Positions 25,125 through 33,444 of a stretch of DNA of 46,620 nucleotides are shown here, piece by piece. Numbering within the stretch: position 1 is the first letter of the stretch; each line of letters begins with the position of its first letter. The stretch is from an uncultured Kiritimatiellota bacterium. GTDB taxonomy: Bacteria; Verrucomicrobiota; Kiritimatiellia; RFP12; UBA1067. The notes below the pieces were generated by a model. That model made no database searches. It saw only the letters and a list, made by a program, of their open reading frames with translations, and was not told the origin of the DNA. The position numbers were made by a program, and so were the translations under genes. The stretch covers positions 1 to 46,620 of the forward strand of contig CAKURH010000017.1 in assembly GCA_934675625.1 (NCBI GenBank). Direction: 5' to 3'.

Positions 25125-26927
25125 TTACCGGTTCGTCGCGTAGAGCGGCCCGAAGTTCTTGCAGGCCCGGTAGTCCGCGCCCGTCGGGTCGTCCGACGCG
25201 CCGAAGAGGCCCCAGCAGTGCGGCTGGAAGACCTGCTCCTCCGGCACGTTGTGCATCGCGACCGGAATGCGGAGCATCGAGGCGAGCGTGATGAGGTCCG
25301 CGCCGATGTGGCCGTAGGCGATCGCGCCGTGGTTCGCTGCCCAGGCGTTCATCACCGAGTAGACGTCCTTGAAGAAGCCCTTGCCCGTGAGGCGCGGCGT
25401 GAACCATGTGCACGGCCATTCGGGGTTCGTGCGCTCCATGAGGATCTTCTGCTGCTTCGCGTCCAGCTCGACCGACCAGCCCTCGGCGATCTGGAGGACG
25501 GGGCCCTGACCCTTCACGATCGAGATGCGGATCATCGTCAGCGGCAGGCCCTTCGGCGTCAGGAACGAGCTGGAGAAGCCGCCGCCCCGGAAGTACTCGA
25601 CGCCCGCCGGCACCCACTTCGTCGCCTTCAGCGTCGCGTCGATGTCCTTCTCCGTGACGTCCCACCAGTTCTTGAAGACGCGCTGGCCCTTCTCCTTCAT
25701 CTCGCCCGCCGCGTCGAGGCAGCACGAGCCCGAGTTGAGGAGGTGGATGATGCCCGCCTTCGCGTCCTTCGGCAGCCCCTTGCCCGTCGCGCGCTTCACG
25801 GCCGCGTCCGACCAGTACGTGCGCACGTCGGCGAACATCGAGGCCTTGTTCGTGAGCAGCCACATGAGCAGCATGCAGATGCCGTTGAGCGAGTCGTTCT
25901 CCGTCGCGAGGATCTGCGGCATCTTCTTGCCGTTCCAGTCGAACGAGCTGTTGCAGAGCGTCTCGGCGACGTCGCCGTTCGGCCAGTGGTCCGTCCACTG
26001 GCGCTGGCCCTGGAAGCCGCCCGCGATCGCGTTGCGGCCGACGGCCTCCTCGCCGAAGCCCATCTCCTTGAGCTTGGGGTTGCCGACCATCATGTCGCGG
26101 ACGATCATCGCCATCTTCGCGAGGAACTCCCAGTCCCTGTCCTTCGCCTCGCGCGACTTCTGGATCTTCGGCGGGTTGTAGTCCTTACCCTCCTTCAGGT
26201 TCGCGCGCATCCATTTGATGCACTTCTCGTACTCGTCCTTGTCGTAGATGCCCTCCTCGATGCGGCGCAGGATCTCGCACTCGTCCATGTTCTCCGGCGC
26301 GATCCCCAAGTAGTCCTGCATGAAGTCGACGTCGACGAACGAGCCGGCGATGCCCATCGCGGACGAGCCGATCGAGAGGTAGCTCTTGCCCTTCATCATC
26401 GCGACGGCGAGGCCCGCCTTCGCGAAGCGCAGGATCTTCTCCGCGACGTCGGCCGGGATCTTCGCGGACTCGTCGCGGTTCTGCACCTCGCGGCCGTAGA
26501 TGCCGTAGGCTGGCATGCCGCGCTGCGCGTAGCCCGCGAGCATGCAGGCGAGATAGACCGCGCCGGGGCGCTCCGTGCCGTTGAAGCCCCAGACGGCCTT
26601 CGGGATCTGCGGGTCGAGGTCCATCGTCTCGGTGCCGTAGCACCAGCACGGGGTCACGCTGAGCGAGACGCCGACGTTGTTGTCGCGGAACTTGTTCGCG
26701 CACATCGCGGCCTCGAAGCGCCCTCCGATCGTCGTGTCGGCGATGACGCACTCGACGGGCGAGCCGTCCGGGTAGCGGAGGCTGCCCGAGATGAGCTTCG
26801 CGGCCGCCTGGGCCATCTCCATCGTCTGGTCCTCGAGCGACTCGCGCACGCCGCGCCGGCGGCCGTCGATGATCGGGCGGATGCCGACCTTGGGGAATCC
26901 GTTGTGGGTGAAGACTGTCTGGTTCAT
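25125..26927 (-). CDS. fucI: L-fucose isomerase
   Basis: 600 residues, the usual size (about 590). Characteristic stretches are FPKVGIRPIIDGRRRGVRES at the start, TPCWCYGTETMD, NGTERPGAVYL, GSSAMGIAG and FRGGGFSSSF. The metal ligands are probably the Glu and Asp of LATENDSLNG and a His in ANHGAIAYGHIG. It converts L-fucose to L-fuculose, the first step of fucose use, in the cytoplasm. The start overlaps the stop of the RND-adaptor gene by four bases and has AAGGAACC upstream. No other fucose genes (fucK, fucA, fucosidase) are in the window, but rhamnosidase and other glycosidases nearby suit a mucin or plant-glycan diet. Confidence 0.95.
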   Translation of the reverse strand: MNQTVFTHNGFPKVGIRPIIDGRRRGVRESLEDQTMEMAQAAAKLISGSLRYPDGSPVECVIADTTIGGRFEAAMCANKFRDNNVGVSLSVTPCWCYGTETMDLDPQIPKAVWGFNGTERPGAVYLACMLAGYAQRGMPAYGIYGREVQNRDESAKIPADVAEKILRFAKAGLAVAMMKGKSYLSIGSSAMGIAGSFVDVDFMQDYLGIAPENMDECEILRRIEEGIYDKDEYEKCIKWMRANLKEGKDYNPPKIQKSREAKDRDWEFLAKMAMIVRDMMVGNPKLKEMGFGEEAVGRNAIAGGFQGQRQWTDHWPNGDVAETLCNSSFDWNGKKMPQILATENDSLNGICMLLMWLLTNKASMFADVRTYWSDAAVKRATGKGLPKDAKAGIIHLLNSGSCCLDAAGEMKEKGQRVFKNWWDVTEKDIDATLKATKWVPAGVEYFRGGGFSSSFLTPKGLPLTMIRISIVKGQGPVLQIAEGWSVELDAKQQKILMERTNPEWPCTWFTPRLTGKGFFKDVYSVMNAWAANHGAIAYGHIGADLITLASMLRIPVAMHNVPEEQVFQPHCWGLFGASDDPTGADYRACKNFGPLYATNR

Positions 26928-28045
26928 TTTTCAGGTTCCTTTCTTGTGTCCTTGTTGAGGTTCGATTGACTTGCTTCCGAAACGGGTTTGCGCGCCTCGA
27001 CGAACGGCTTGACGGTCATGCCGGCCTTCACGCGGTGGCCGCCGTCCGCGACGATGCGCTCGCCGACCTTCAGGCCCTTCTCGACGAACAGCCAGTCGCC
27101 GACGAGCTCGCCGCGCGCGACCGACCGCCGCGTGGCGACGCCCTTCGCGTCCAGCACCCAGACGTACGGGCCCTGCGTGTCCTGAAGAATCGCCGTCGGC
27201 GGAATCGCCGGACGCTTGATGCCGGCCTTGGAGCGCAGCGAGACGGCCACGACGCCGCCGGGCACGAGGCGCGTGCCGGCGTTCGCGAACTTCGCGTAGA
27301 TGGCGAGCGAGTCCGTCGCCTCGTCCGCGAGGTTGTCGACGTACTCGACCGAGCCGTCGCCCGCGAACGGCGTCCCGTTCGCGAGCGTGACGGCGATCTC
27401 GACGTCGTCGCGGTGGCGGCGGCCGTTCGTCGTCACGATGTCGAGGAGCTCGCGGTTCGAGACGGAGAACCGCACGCGGATCGGGTCCATCTGCACGATC
27501 GTCACGAGCGTCAGCGACCCGGCCGCCACGTAGTTGCCCTTCGTCTTCGCGGTCGAGCCGACCTTGCCCGCGATGGGCGCAACGATCTTGCAGTGGTTGA
27601 GGTCGTCGCGCGCCGCGATGAGCTCGGCCTGCGCCGCCGCAAGCGCCGCGCGCGAGCTGTCGCGCTGCGAGAGCGCGTTGTCGACGGCGTCGAGCGAGAC
27701 GGCGCGCGTCTCCAGCAGCTTCTTGTGCCGCTCGTAGGAGAGCTCGGCGTACTGCACGTTCGCCTTGCACTCCTGCAATTTCGACTCGGCGTTCTTGACC
27801 GCCGCCTCGTACTTGATCGGGTCGATGCGGTAGAGGACGTCGCCCTCCTTCACGACCTGTCCGTTTGCGAAGCAGACCTCGCGGATCTCGCCCGAAACCT
27901 GCGGAATGACGTCGACCTGCGCGATGGGCACGATGCGTCCGGGGTAGACGCTGGCCTTCGGGTCGGCCCGCTCGACGACCTCGCACACCGGCACGGAAAT
28001 TTCCGCCGCCAGCAAAAGTGAAACAGCAATCGCATGCATCATCAT
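26924..28045 (-). CDS. RND-type efflux periplasmic adaptor (HlyD/AcrA family), orphan
   Basis: 373 residues, starting at the first of three tandem ATGs (AAAGGAAACGAA upstream). A short signal segment (MMMHAIAVSLLLAA) precedes the biotinyl-lipoyl half VDVIPQVSGEIREVCFANGQ and VVKEGDVLYRID. Next come a coiled-coil hairpin (about 70-150), the second lipoyl half IVAPIAGKVGSTAKTKGNYV, then beta-barrel and membrane-proximal domains. It would bridge an inner-membrane RND pump and an outer-membrane channel. Neither partner is adjacent: the downstream genes are fucI and lysC, and the upstream side is a non-coding palindromic region. The pump may have been lost or lie elsewhere. There is no lipobox Cys. 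Confidence 0.85.
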   Translation of the reverse strand: MMMHAIAVSLLLAAEISVPVCEVVERADPKASVYPGRIVPIAQVDVIPQVSGEIREVCFANGQVVKEGDVLYRIDPIKYEAAVKNAESKLQECKANVQYAELSYERHKKLLETRAVSLDAVDNALSQRDSSRAALAAAQAELIAARDDLNHCKIVAPIAGKVGSTAKTKGNYVAAGSLTLVTIVQMDPIRVRFSVSNRELLDIVTTNGRRHRDDVEIAVTLANGTPFAGDGSVEYVDNLADEATDSLAIYAKFANAGTRLVPGGVVAVSLRSKAGIKRPAIPPTAILQDTQGPYVWVLDAKGVATRRSVARGELVGDWLFVEKGLKVGERIVADGGHRVKAGMTVKPFVEARKPVSEASQSNLNKDTRKEPEK

Positions 28046-28764
28046 TTCGTTTCCTTTCCGTCTTCTTTTAGATTAAACCCAGCCGCACCTTCGGGGCGAG
28101 GAGCGGCCGCTCAGTCTCGTCTCTCGGATTTGCGCTTCTCCCCGAAGACAACCAAATTTGTTCAGCCTGCCTTGCCTCGGCAGAACCGCTGGCTGCGGAC
28201 GAGACGCTTCCGACGCTCGCAAATCCTCGTTCCTCATTCGCGGCCCTCCACGCCCCTCCGGGCGGCCCGCCAGGCCATACACCTGAAGTTCGATCAAAGG
28301 CGTTCCATCGATCGCTTCGCCTGAGAGAAAGCGTTGCGTGAGGAGCGGGAAGAGCAGAATCGCGCGGAGCGGAGCGAGGCGAACGGACGCGGTTCGGTCG
28401 TCACGCCGCGAAGCCCGCGACAGACAAGGAGCCGACCTGTCGGCGACGCCGTATGGCGCGGAGATTCGCGGATGCGACGGCCGGGAGCGACCGGACGACG
28501 AGCGGGAGCGAAGCCGAGTCTGCTCTTCAAGCGCGAAGGCGCGACGCGACGAACTCGACCAGAGAGGCCCAACGCGGTCTGTTTCGCGGCCGTCAGCGGA
28601 ACGGACTGCGCCCAGACGCGGCGATTGCGGCAGGACGCGGCCCCGACGGCGTACTGGTGTACGCCGAGCGGGCCGACGGACGCCGGAATCGCCCGTATCG
28701 GCGCGGGAGTACCGTTGCCGCGAAACAGACCGCACGTCGGTCAGGCAGTCTGTTTTGACGGTTC
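28046..28764. other. Gene-free region with strong inverted repeats
   Basis: About 720 bases with open frames on both strands but no ribosome sites and Arg/Ser/Pro-rich shadow-like translations. The structure is notable: a 16-base perfect inverted repeat at 28574-28589 and 28718-28733 encloses the hairpin GGCGTAC-TGGT-GTACGCC, and GAGCGGCCGCTC is a perfect 12-base palindrome near 28103. The leader of the RND-adaptor gene (GGAAAGGAAACGAA) occupies the left end. It could be a dispersed repeat, a structured RNA or the remains of a mobile element. I see no tRNA or known RNA. Confidence 0.45.
28574..28733. repeat. 16-bp perfect inverted repeat with internal hairpin
   Basis: GCGGTCTGTTTCGCGG at 28574-28589 and its exact complement at 28718-28733, 128 bases apart. 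Inside lies CGGCGTACTGGTGTACGCCG, an 8-bp stem with a TGGT loop. It lies just downstream of the SGNH-like gene on the minus strand, so it could end that transcript, but there is no U-tract and it is much larger than a usual terminator. Confidence 0.6.
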
Positions 28765-29682
28765 TCATTTCGCAACCTCCTGAGCGATTTGGCGCATGAG
28801 GCGCGCCTCGTCGTCGGTGACGCAGGCCGGATGGGACGTCAGCCCCGCGAGATCGGCGTCCAGAAGCTTCGCCGCCCAGACGAGCGCCTGCAGGTACTCG
28901 CCCTTCTCGTTCAAGTGGAACGTGTCGCTGTTGACCGACCACGTGAGGTCGGCGTTGCGCTTGAACTGATTCTCGGCCTTCTGGTACCGTCCGCCCACGA
29001 CATCGCCGCCGAAGGTGTGTTCGCCGTACGCGACCGGCAGGCGCTTCCGCCACGCCGCCACGGCCCGCCCCATGCGGATCGTCCCGAGGCCGTACGCCCC
29101 CGCAAACGCCGCGTAGGCGTCCGCAAGCCGCGCGTCCATCTCGTCCGCCGTGACCTTCCACTGCGCGAGCCGCGCGTCGAACGGCGTGTAGCTCCACGTC
29201 TCCTGCACGACGATCTTCGCCTGCGGCGCGAGCGTGCGCACCGTCTTCACGAGATCGTCGCCCCACGGATGGTACGAGTCCTTCTTCCAGCTCAGGTGGC
29301 TCGCCTGCTGGATCGTCACGACGTCCCACTTCACGCGCGTCAAGACGTCCGTCAGACGCGCGTCGCGCACAATGACGCGCGGCCCCAGGTCCGTCACGCG
29401 GTCATAGCGGTACGCGCCCTTCGCCTTCGGATCCGCCCGCTCGGCGGCGACGTTCGTCATGTGCCGCTCCAGCGAACAGCCGCCGATGTAGAGCGAGCCG
29501 AGGTCGAGCTTCTGTCCGCAGTCCGCCGCGACCTGCGGCAGGTAGGTGAGGCATGAGATCGAGAAACTGTTGCCGATCATCAGCACCTTCACGTGCGACG
29601 GATCGCCCTCCGGCTCGGCGGTCTTGCACCCGACAAGACACGCGGCGGCGACAAACGACAGGGACAGCAGCTTCTTCATCAT
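28765..29682 (-). CDS. Lipoprotein with SGNH-hydrolase/DUF4886-like domain
   Basis: 305 residues starting at two tandem ATGs. The signal peptide ends in the lipobox LVGC (Cys19), so it is a lipoprotein. VKVLMIGNSFSISCLTYLPQ carries the GNS(F) block I motif of SGNH-like proteins. Later WDVVTIQQASHLSW and DTFHLNEKGEYLQAL supply the block III-like Gln and the block V His, as in DUF4886-type proteins often found beside carbohydrate-active enzymes. An esterase or deacetylase acting on glycans is possible but not shown. The start overlaps the rlmI stop by four bases. Confidence 0.75.
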   Translation of the reverse strand: MMKKLLSLSFVAAACLVGCKTAEPEGDPSHVKVLMIGNSFSISCLTYLPQVAADCGQKLDLGSLYIGGCSLERHMTNVAAERADPKAKGAYRYDRVTDLGPRVIVRDARLTDVLTRVKWDVVTIQQASHLSWKKDSYHPWGDDLVKTVRTLAPQAKIVVQETWSYTPFDARLAQWKVTADEMDARLADAYAAFAGAYGLGTIRMGRAVAAWRKRLPVAYGEHTFGGDVVGGRYQKAENQFKRNADLTWSVNSDTFHLNEKGEYLQALVWAAKLLDADLAGLTSHPACVTDDEARLMRQIAQEVAK

Positions 29683-30896
29683 GTGAGGCTCCTCAAAATG
29701 ACACCCTTCAGGTACAGCCCTTCGGGGAAGTTCAGCGCAACGGGATGATCCGCGCCCTGCTGCGTCCGCGCGATGACTTGGAAGTCACGCTGCGCGTCGT
29801 GCGCGGCCTCGGCGAGCACCTGGTCGAAGAGGTCGGACGTCATCGCGCCCGAACACGAGAACGTCGCGAGCGTCCCGCCCGGCTTCAGGAGCTTCATCGC
29901 GAGGAGGTTGATGTCCTTGTAGCCGCGCGCGGCCTTCAGGACCTGGCCCTTCGTCGCGGCGAACTTCGGCGGATCGAGCACGATGAGGTCGAACGACTTC
30001 CCCGCGTCGCGGCACGTGCGCAGGTACTGGAAGACGTCCGCCGCGACGTACTCCATCTCCGTGCCGCAGAGGTGCGCGAGCGCCTCGTTCCGCTTCGCGA
30101 GCGCGAGCGCGTCTTCCGACACGTCGACCTGCGTGACCTTCGCCGCCCCGCAGGCGCGCGCGTAGAGGCCGAACCCGCCCGTGTAGGCGAAGCAGTTCAG
30201 CACCTCGCCGCCGTTCGCGAGCGGCCCGACCGCCGCGCGCGCGTCGCGCTGGTCGAGGTAGAAGCCCGTCTTGTGGCCCTTGCGCACGTCCACGAGGAAC
30301 TTGCACGGGCCTTCCGCAATCTCGATCAGCTCCGGCGGCTCATCGCCCGCGAGCGTGCGGAACGCGGGCTCTGTCGGCAGCCCCTCCTTCGCGCGCACCT
30401 CGACGTCCAGCCGCTCCGCGACGCCCCGTGCAAACGGCGCGTAGGTCATCAGCGCCTCGGTGATCGCCGCCCGGTGGCGGTCTGCGCCCGCCGACGTGAA
30501 CTGGCAGACGACGAAGCCCGCGTAGAAGTCGGCGACAACGCCGGGCAGGCCGTCCGACTCGGCGTTCACGAGGCGGACGGCGTTCGTCTCGGCGTTCGCG
30601 AAGAACGCGGCGCGCCGCCCGACCGCCGCGCCCACGCGCGCGCGAACAAGCGCCTCGTCCGGCACAGCCGCCGGATCGAACGACAGGAGGCGCACGCGGA
30701 TCTGGGACGCCGGCGAATACCAGCCGTACCCCCGCGTCTCGCCGTCCGCCGCACAGACCGCGACCGTCTCGCCTGCGCCGAGCCCCGTGCAGACGGCCTC
30801 GCCCGTCCTTTCGGCGTCAATCGCGCCGGAGAAAATCCACGGATGCCGCCGTTCGACCGACCGCTCGCGCCCACGTTTCAGAAAAACCTTGTTCAT
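29679..30896 (-). CDS. rlmI: 23S rRNA m5C methyltransferase, RlmI family
   Basis: 405 residues. The N-terminal PUA-like domain (VFLKRGRERSVERRHPWIFS, then GYGWYSPASQIRVRLLSF) is followed by a central RlmI-specific domain and a Rossmann methyltransferase: CFAYTGGFGLYA (SAM motif I), LIVLDPPKFA (catalytic loop) and LLKPGGTLATFSCSG. RlmI methylates C1962 of 23S rRNA in E. coli. A TATACT box ends only 10 bases before the ATG, so the mRNA should have a leader of about four bases. The C-terminal codons overlap the downstream lipoprotein gene. The length and domain order match the family, and orthology is likely though paralogues exist. Confidence 0.85.
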   Translation of the reverse strand: MNKVFLKRGRERSVERRHPWIFSGAIDAERTGEAVCTGLGAGETVAVCAADGETRGYGWYSPASQIRVRLLSFDPAAVPDEALVRARVGAAVGRRAAFFANAETNAVRLVNAESDGLPGVVADFYAGFVVCQFTSAGADRHRAAITEALMTYAPFARGVAERLDVEVRAKEGLPTEPAFRTLAGDEPPELIEIAEGPCKFLVDVRKGHKTGFYLDQRDARAAVGPLANGGEVLNCFAYTGGFGLYARACGAAKVTQVDVSEDALALAKRNEALAHLCGTEMEYVAADVFQYLRTCRDAGKSFDLIVLDPPKFAATKGQVLKAARGYKDINLLAMKLLKPGGTLATFSCSGAMTSDLFDQVLAEAAHDAQRDFQVIARTQQGADHPVALNFPEGLYLKGVILRSLT

Positions 30897-30906
30897 GTTT
30901 CTGCGT

Positions 30907-30915
30907 AGTATACCA
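30907..30915 (-). promoter_or_regulatory. Extended -10 promoter of rlmI (near-leaderless)
   Basis: TGGTATACT on the minus strand, ten bases before the rlmI ATG. It lies seven bases after the stop of the exonuclease gene, so rlmI probably has its own transcript. Confidence 0.5.
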
Positions 30916-30922
30916 AAATCGG

Positions 30923-31393
30923 CTATGTCTGGAGGAAGAGGGCCAGCTGCGCACAGGCGACGGCGTCATAGAGACCGTCGTGCCACGTCCGCCCGTCCAG
31001 CTGCGGCACGCATCCGAACATCGTGCAGAGGTCGCCGAGCGTGTAGGACGGCAGACGCGGATAGCGGGCCTTGGCGAGCTTCATCGTGTCGACCCACGGC
31101 CCCCACTTCGTGAGCGGCGCCGTGCGCGTCAGAATCGTCCGCTCGCAGGCGATGTTGTGCGCCACGAGGCGGCGGCCCGCGAGATGCGGATACCACGTCT
31201 CGAACGAGCTCTGGAGCGTGCCGAGCGCATCGCGTTCGTGCGCCCGCGCGGGCGCGCCCTCGACATCGAAGAAGAACTCGCGCGTCTCGACAAGCGCGCC
31301 GTCCCGCACGACCGCGAGGCCGAGCTGCCAGGGCTCGTTCGCGTTCCCGCCCTCGTAGCCGGTCGTCTCGAAGTCGATTGCCGCGAATTCCAC
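30923..31393 (-). CDS. DnaQ-like DEDDh 3'-5' exonuclease
   Basis: 156 residues from a GTG at 31393 (GAGGG upstream). All three exonuclease motifs are present: Exo I AAIDFETTG (Asp7 and Glu9), Exo II LVAHNIACERTIL (Asn/Asp-type variant: HNIACE, where many members have HNxxFD) and Exo III WHDGLYDAVACA (H-x4-D). It is a stand-alone short proofreading or RNase-T/DNA-processing type enzyme rather than the replicative epsilon subunit. Ten bases separate it from the upstream kinase-like gene, so they are probably co-transcribed. The replacement of the Exo II Asp by Glu or Cys at the usual position should be checked. Confidence 0.8.
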   Translation of the reverse strand: MEFAAIDFETTGYEGGNANEPWQLGLAVVRDGALVETREFFFDVEGAPARAHERDALGTLQSSFETWYPHLAGRRLVAHNIACERTILTRTAPLTKWGPWVDTMKLAKARYPRLPSYTLGDLCTMFGCVPQLDGRTWHDGLYDAVACAQLALFLQT

Positions 31394-31403
31394 GGGCCCG
31401 CCC

Positions 31404-32516
31404 TCACAGCCTCTTCAGGACGGCGCGAATCGAGCGCTCGCGCGCCTCGACCGACTCGCAGAGGCGGAACTGGACGCGCGCGCGGTTCAAGTTCTGCTCC
31501 GGCGTCTTCGTCTTGAAGTAGACGTTGCCGTTCAGGTAGTCCTGGAAGAACCGCAGCCCCAGCTCGAACGGCAGCAGGCGGATCGAATCGTAGAGGTAGG
31601 CGCGGTCGGCGTCCGTCAGGAACGCGCCCGCCTCGCGCATGTAGCCCTTGCAGAACGCCGTGCAGAGATCCTCGTCGAAGACGACCTTCGCAAGGTTCGT
31701 CTCCTCCTCGCCCGCCGGGTTGCAGATCGAGCGCAGCGCGTCGCCGAAGTCCATGTGGATGAGGCCGGGGCTCACCGTGTCGAGGTCGATCATCGCCGTG
31801 CCCTTGCCGGTCACGTCGTCGATCATGATGTTGTTGACCTTCGGGTCGCCGTGGAACATGCGCTTCTTGAGCTCGCCCTTCTTCTGCGCCTTCTCCAGGC
31901 AGAGCGCGAGGTCGCGGCGCTCCTCGACGAACTTCGCGAGCCGCTTCGCCTCCATCGAGCTCTTCAGGAGCTCCTTCGCGTTCGCGGTCTTCAGCGTCTT
32001 GTCATACGCCTTCAGGTAGCCCGACGTGATGTGGAAGCCGGGCAGCGGGTCGGCAATCGCCTTCGGGTCCATGTCGGAGATGAGGTAGTGGAAGTGTCCG
32101 AGCGCGGCGCCGCACTCCATCGCGTGCTCGGGGCCCTGCGCGACGTCGAAGGCGTGGGCGGACATGATGCGCGTGATGACGCGCCAGACCTCGCCCTGGT
32201 CGTCGACCACGTAGTCCTTCGCATCCTTCGCCTTGATGATGCGCGGCATCTGCCAGACGCGGTCGTCGTTCCCCTTCGCCGCGTCGTCCTCCAGCTTCTC
32301 GTGGCAGTGCTTGGTGACCGCGTGCATGTTCGACATGATCACCTCCGGCTTCGGGAAGACGTTGCGGTTCACGCGCTGCAGGATGACCTGCGTCTCGGTG
32401 AACGTGTTGCGGTAGATCGCGAGGAACGTGTCGTTAATGTTGCCGTTCCCGAAGGGCTGCAGCGCGACGAGCCGCCCCTTGATGCTGAACTTGTTGATGA
32501 GGATCGAGAGCTCCAT
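31404..32516 (-). CDS. Aminoglycoside-phosphotransferase-fold sugar kinase, N-acetylhexosamine 1-kinase-like
   Basis: 370 residues from the ATG at 32516 (AGG upstream). FGNGNINDTFLA is the nucleotide loop, VILQRVN carries the strand equivalent of the ATP Lys position, FHGDPKVNNIMID (catalytic Asp and Asn) and AMIDLDTVSPGLIHMDFGDALR (metal Asp) are as in NahK-type kinases, which phosphorylate N-acetyl-glucosamine or -galactosamine at C1. In this glycan-degrading context (fucI, glycosidases) that is plausible, but this fold is used for many substrates. A TATAAT box lies 30 bases upstream, so it starts its own unit with the downstream exonuclease gene. Confidence 0.75.
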   Translation of the reverse strand: MELSILINKFSIKGRLVALQPFGNGNINDTFLAIYRNTFTETQVILQRVNRNVFPKPEVIMSNMHAVTKHCHEKLEDDAAKGNDDRVWQMPRIIKAKDAKDYVVDDQGEVWRVITRIMSAHAFDVAQGPEHAMECGAALGHFHYLISDMDPKAIADPLPGFHITSGYLKAYDKTLKTANAKELLKSSMEAKRLAKFVEERRDLALCLEKAQKKGELKKRMFHGDPKVNNIMIDDVTGKGTAMIDLDTVSPGLIHMDFGDALRSICNPAGEEETNLAKVVFDEDLCTAFCKGYMREAGAFLTDADRAYLYDSIRLLPFELGLRFFQDYLNGNVYFKTKTPEQNLNRARVQFRLCESVEARERSIRAVLKRL

Positions 32517-32546
32517 GTTGAAACCTGCCTTTCGTCGTTTGCCGCA

Positions 32547-32555
32547 ATTATACCA
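32547..32555 (-). promoter_or_regulatory. Extended -10 promoter of the NahK-like kinase gene
   Basis: TGGTATAAT on the minus strand, 30 bases before the ATG at 32516 and 24 bases after the stop of the ABC-permease gene. No clear -35 box. Confidence 0.5.
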
Positions 32556-32578
32556 AAAACAACCGCCGGGCGGCGCGT

Positions 32579-33439
32579 TCAGGCCCTCGGCTCGGCGCGG
32601 AGCGCGGGGTCGAGCCGGTCGCGCAGCTCGTCGGCCAGGTGGTTGAAGACGAGCACGAGCGCGAAGATCGCGAGCGTCGTGAACGCCATCTCCCACCAGA
32701 CGCCCTGCCAGAGCCGGAGCCGCGCGTTGTTGATCATGACGCCCCAGCTCGGCTCGCCCTGCACGCCGATGCCGAGGAAGCTGATGAAGACCTCCGTCGA
32801 GACGGCGGACGGGAAACGGATCGAGAACTGCACGAGGACAAGGTGCGCGACGTTCGGCAGGATGTGCCGGAACATGATCCGCAGCGGCGAATAGTCCAAG
32901 ACCTTCGCCGCCTGCACGTAGGCGCGGTCCCTGTGCTTCATCACCTCCGCGCGAATCGTCCGGCACGTCCCCACCCAGGTCGTGAGCCCGATGCCGAGGT
33001 AGATGCCCAAGAGACCCTGCCCGACGACGAGCGCGATTGCGAGGATGAAGAGCAGCCCCGGCATCGAGGCGACGGTCGCGCAGAGCCAGACGACGAGCGA
33101 GTCGACCTTGCCGCCAAAGTAGCCGCCGAGGAGGCCGAGCAGGACGCCAAGCGGAATCGCGATGAGCGACGTCACGATGCCGACGTGGAAGGCGATGCGC
33201 GTGCCCTGCACGAGCCGCAGGGCGACGGAGCGGCCGAGGTTGTCCGTGCCCAGAAGGTAGCGTTCGCCCGTCTTCGGCGCGGGCGCGAGCGGCGGCAGGA
33301 AGCGCTGTTCCGTGTCGACGCGGTTGTAGGCCGGCGTCACGTCGCAGTAGCGGGCGAGGCGATACTGCACCTCGCCGAAGACGGCCGCGCCCGCGTAAAG
33401 CGCGAGCACGGCCAGGCAGACTCGGGTCGACAGCCTCAC
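32579..33439 (-). CDS. ABC transporter permease, DppC/OppC type
   Basis: 286 residues from a GTG at 33439, five bases after the pgi stop. One N-terminal membrane helix (RVCLAVLALYAGAAVFG) is followed by a periplasmic segment with HPLGTDNLGR-like ERYLLGTDNLGRSVALRLVQG, then five helices. The inner-membrane permease motif is in VQAAKVLDYSPLRIMFRHIL (EAA-like loop contacting the ATPase). DppC-type subunits work with a second permease, two ATPases and a binding protein to import peptides. None of these is adjacent, since the neighbours are pgi and a sugar kinase. It is an orphan subunit: the rest of the system may be encoded elsewhere. Full length and without visible defects. Confidence 0.85.
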   Translation of the reverse strand: MRLSTRVCLAVLALYAGAAVFGEVQYRLARYCDVTPAYNRVDTEQRFLPPLAPAPKTGERYLLGTDNLGRSVALRLVQGTRIAFHVGIVTSLIAIPLGVLLGLLGGYFGGKVDSLVVWLCATVASMPGLLFILAIALVVGQGLLGIYLGIGLTTWVGTCRTIRAEVMKHRDRAYVQAAKVLDYSPLRIMFRHILPNVAHLVLVQFSIRFPSAVSTEVFISFLGIGVQGEPSWGVMINNARLRLWQGVWWEMAFTTLAIFALVLVFNHLADELRDRLDPALRAEPRA

Positions 33440-33444
33440 CCCGC

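Noticed and set aside
23472..26969. 1165-codon plus-strand open frame
   Set aside because: It lies entirely antisense to lysC and fucI, which have full family signatures; high GC keeps the opposite strand open.
28574..28733. Integron attC site
   Set aside because: The inverted repeats lack the RYYYAAC/GTTRRRY core boxes and no integrase is nearby.
28073..29329. 418-codon minus-strand frame running from the SGNH-like gene into the gene-free region
   Set aside because: The first third is out of frame with the real lipoprotein; the remainder is Arg/Ser/Pro-rich and lacks a ribosome site. It fits a structured non-coding region better.
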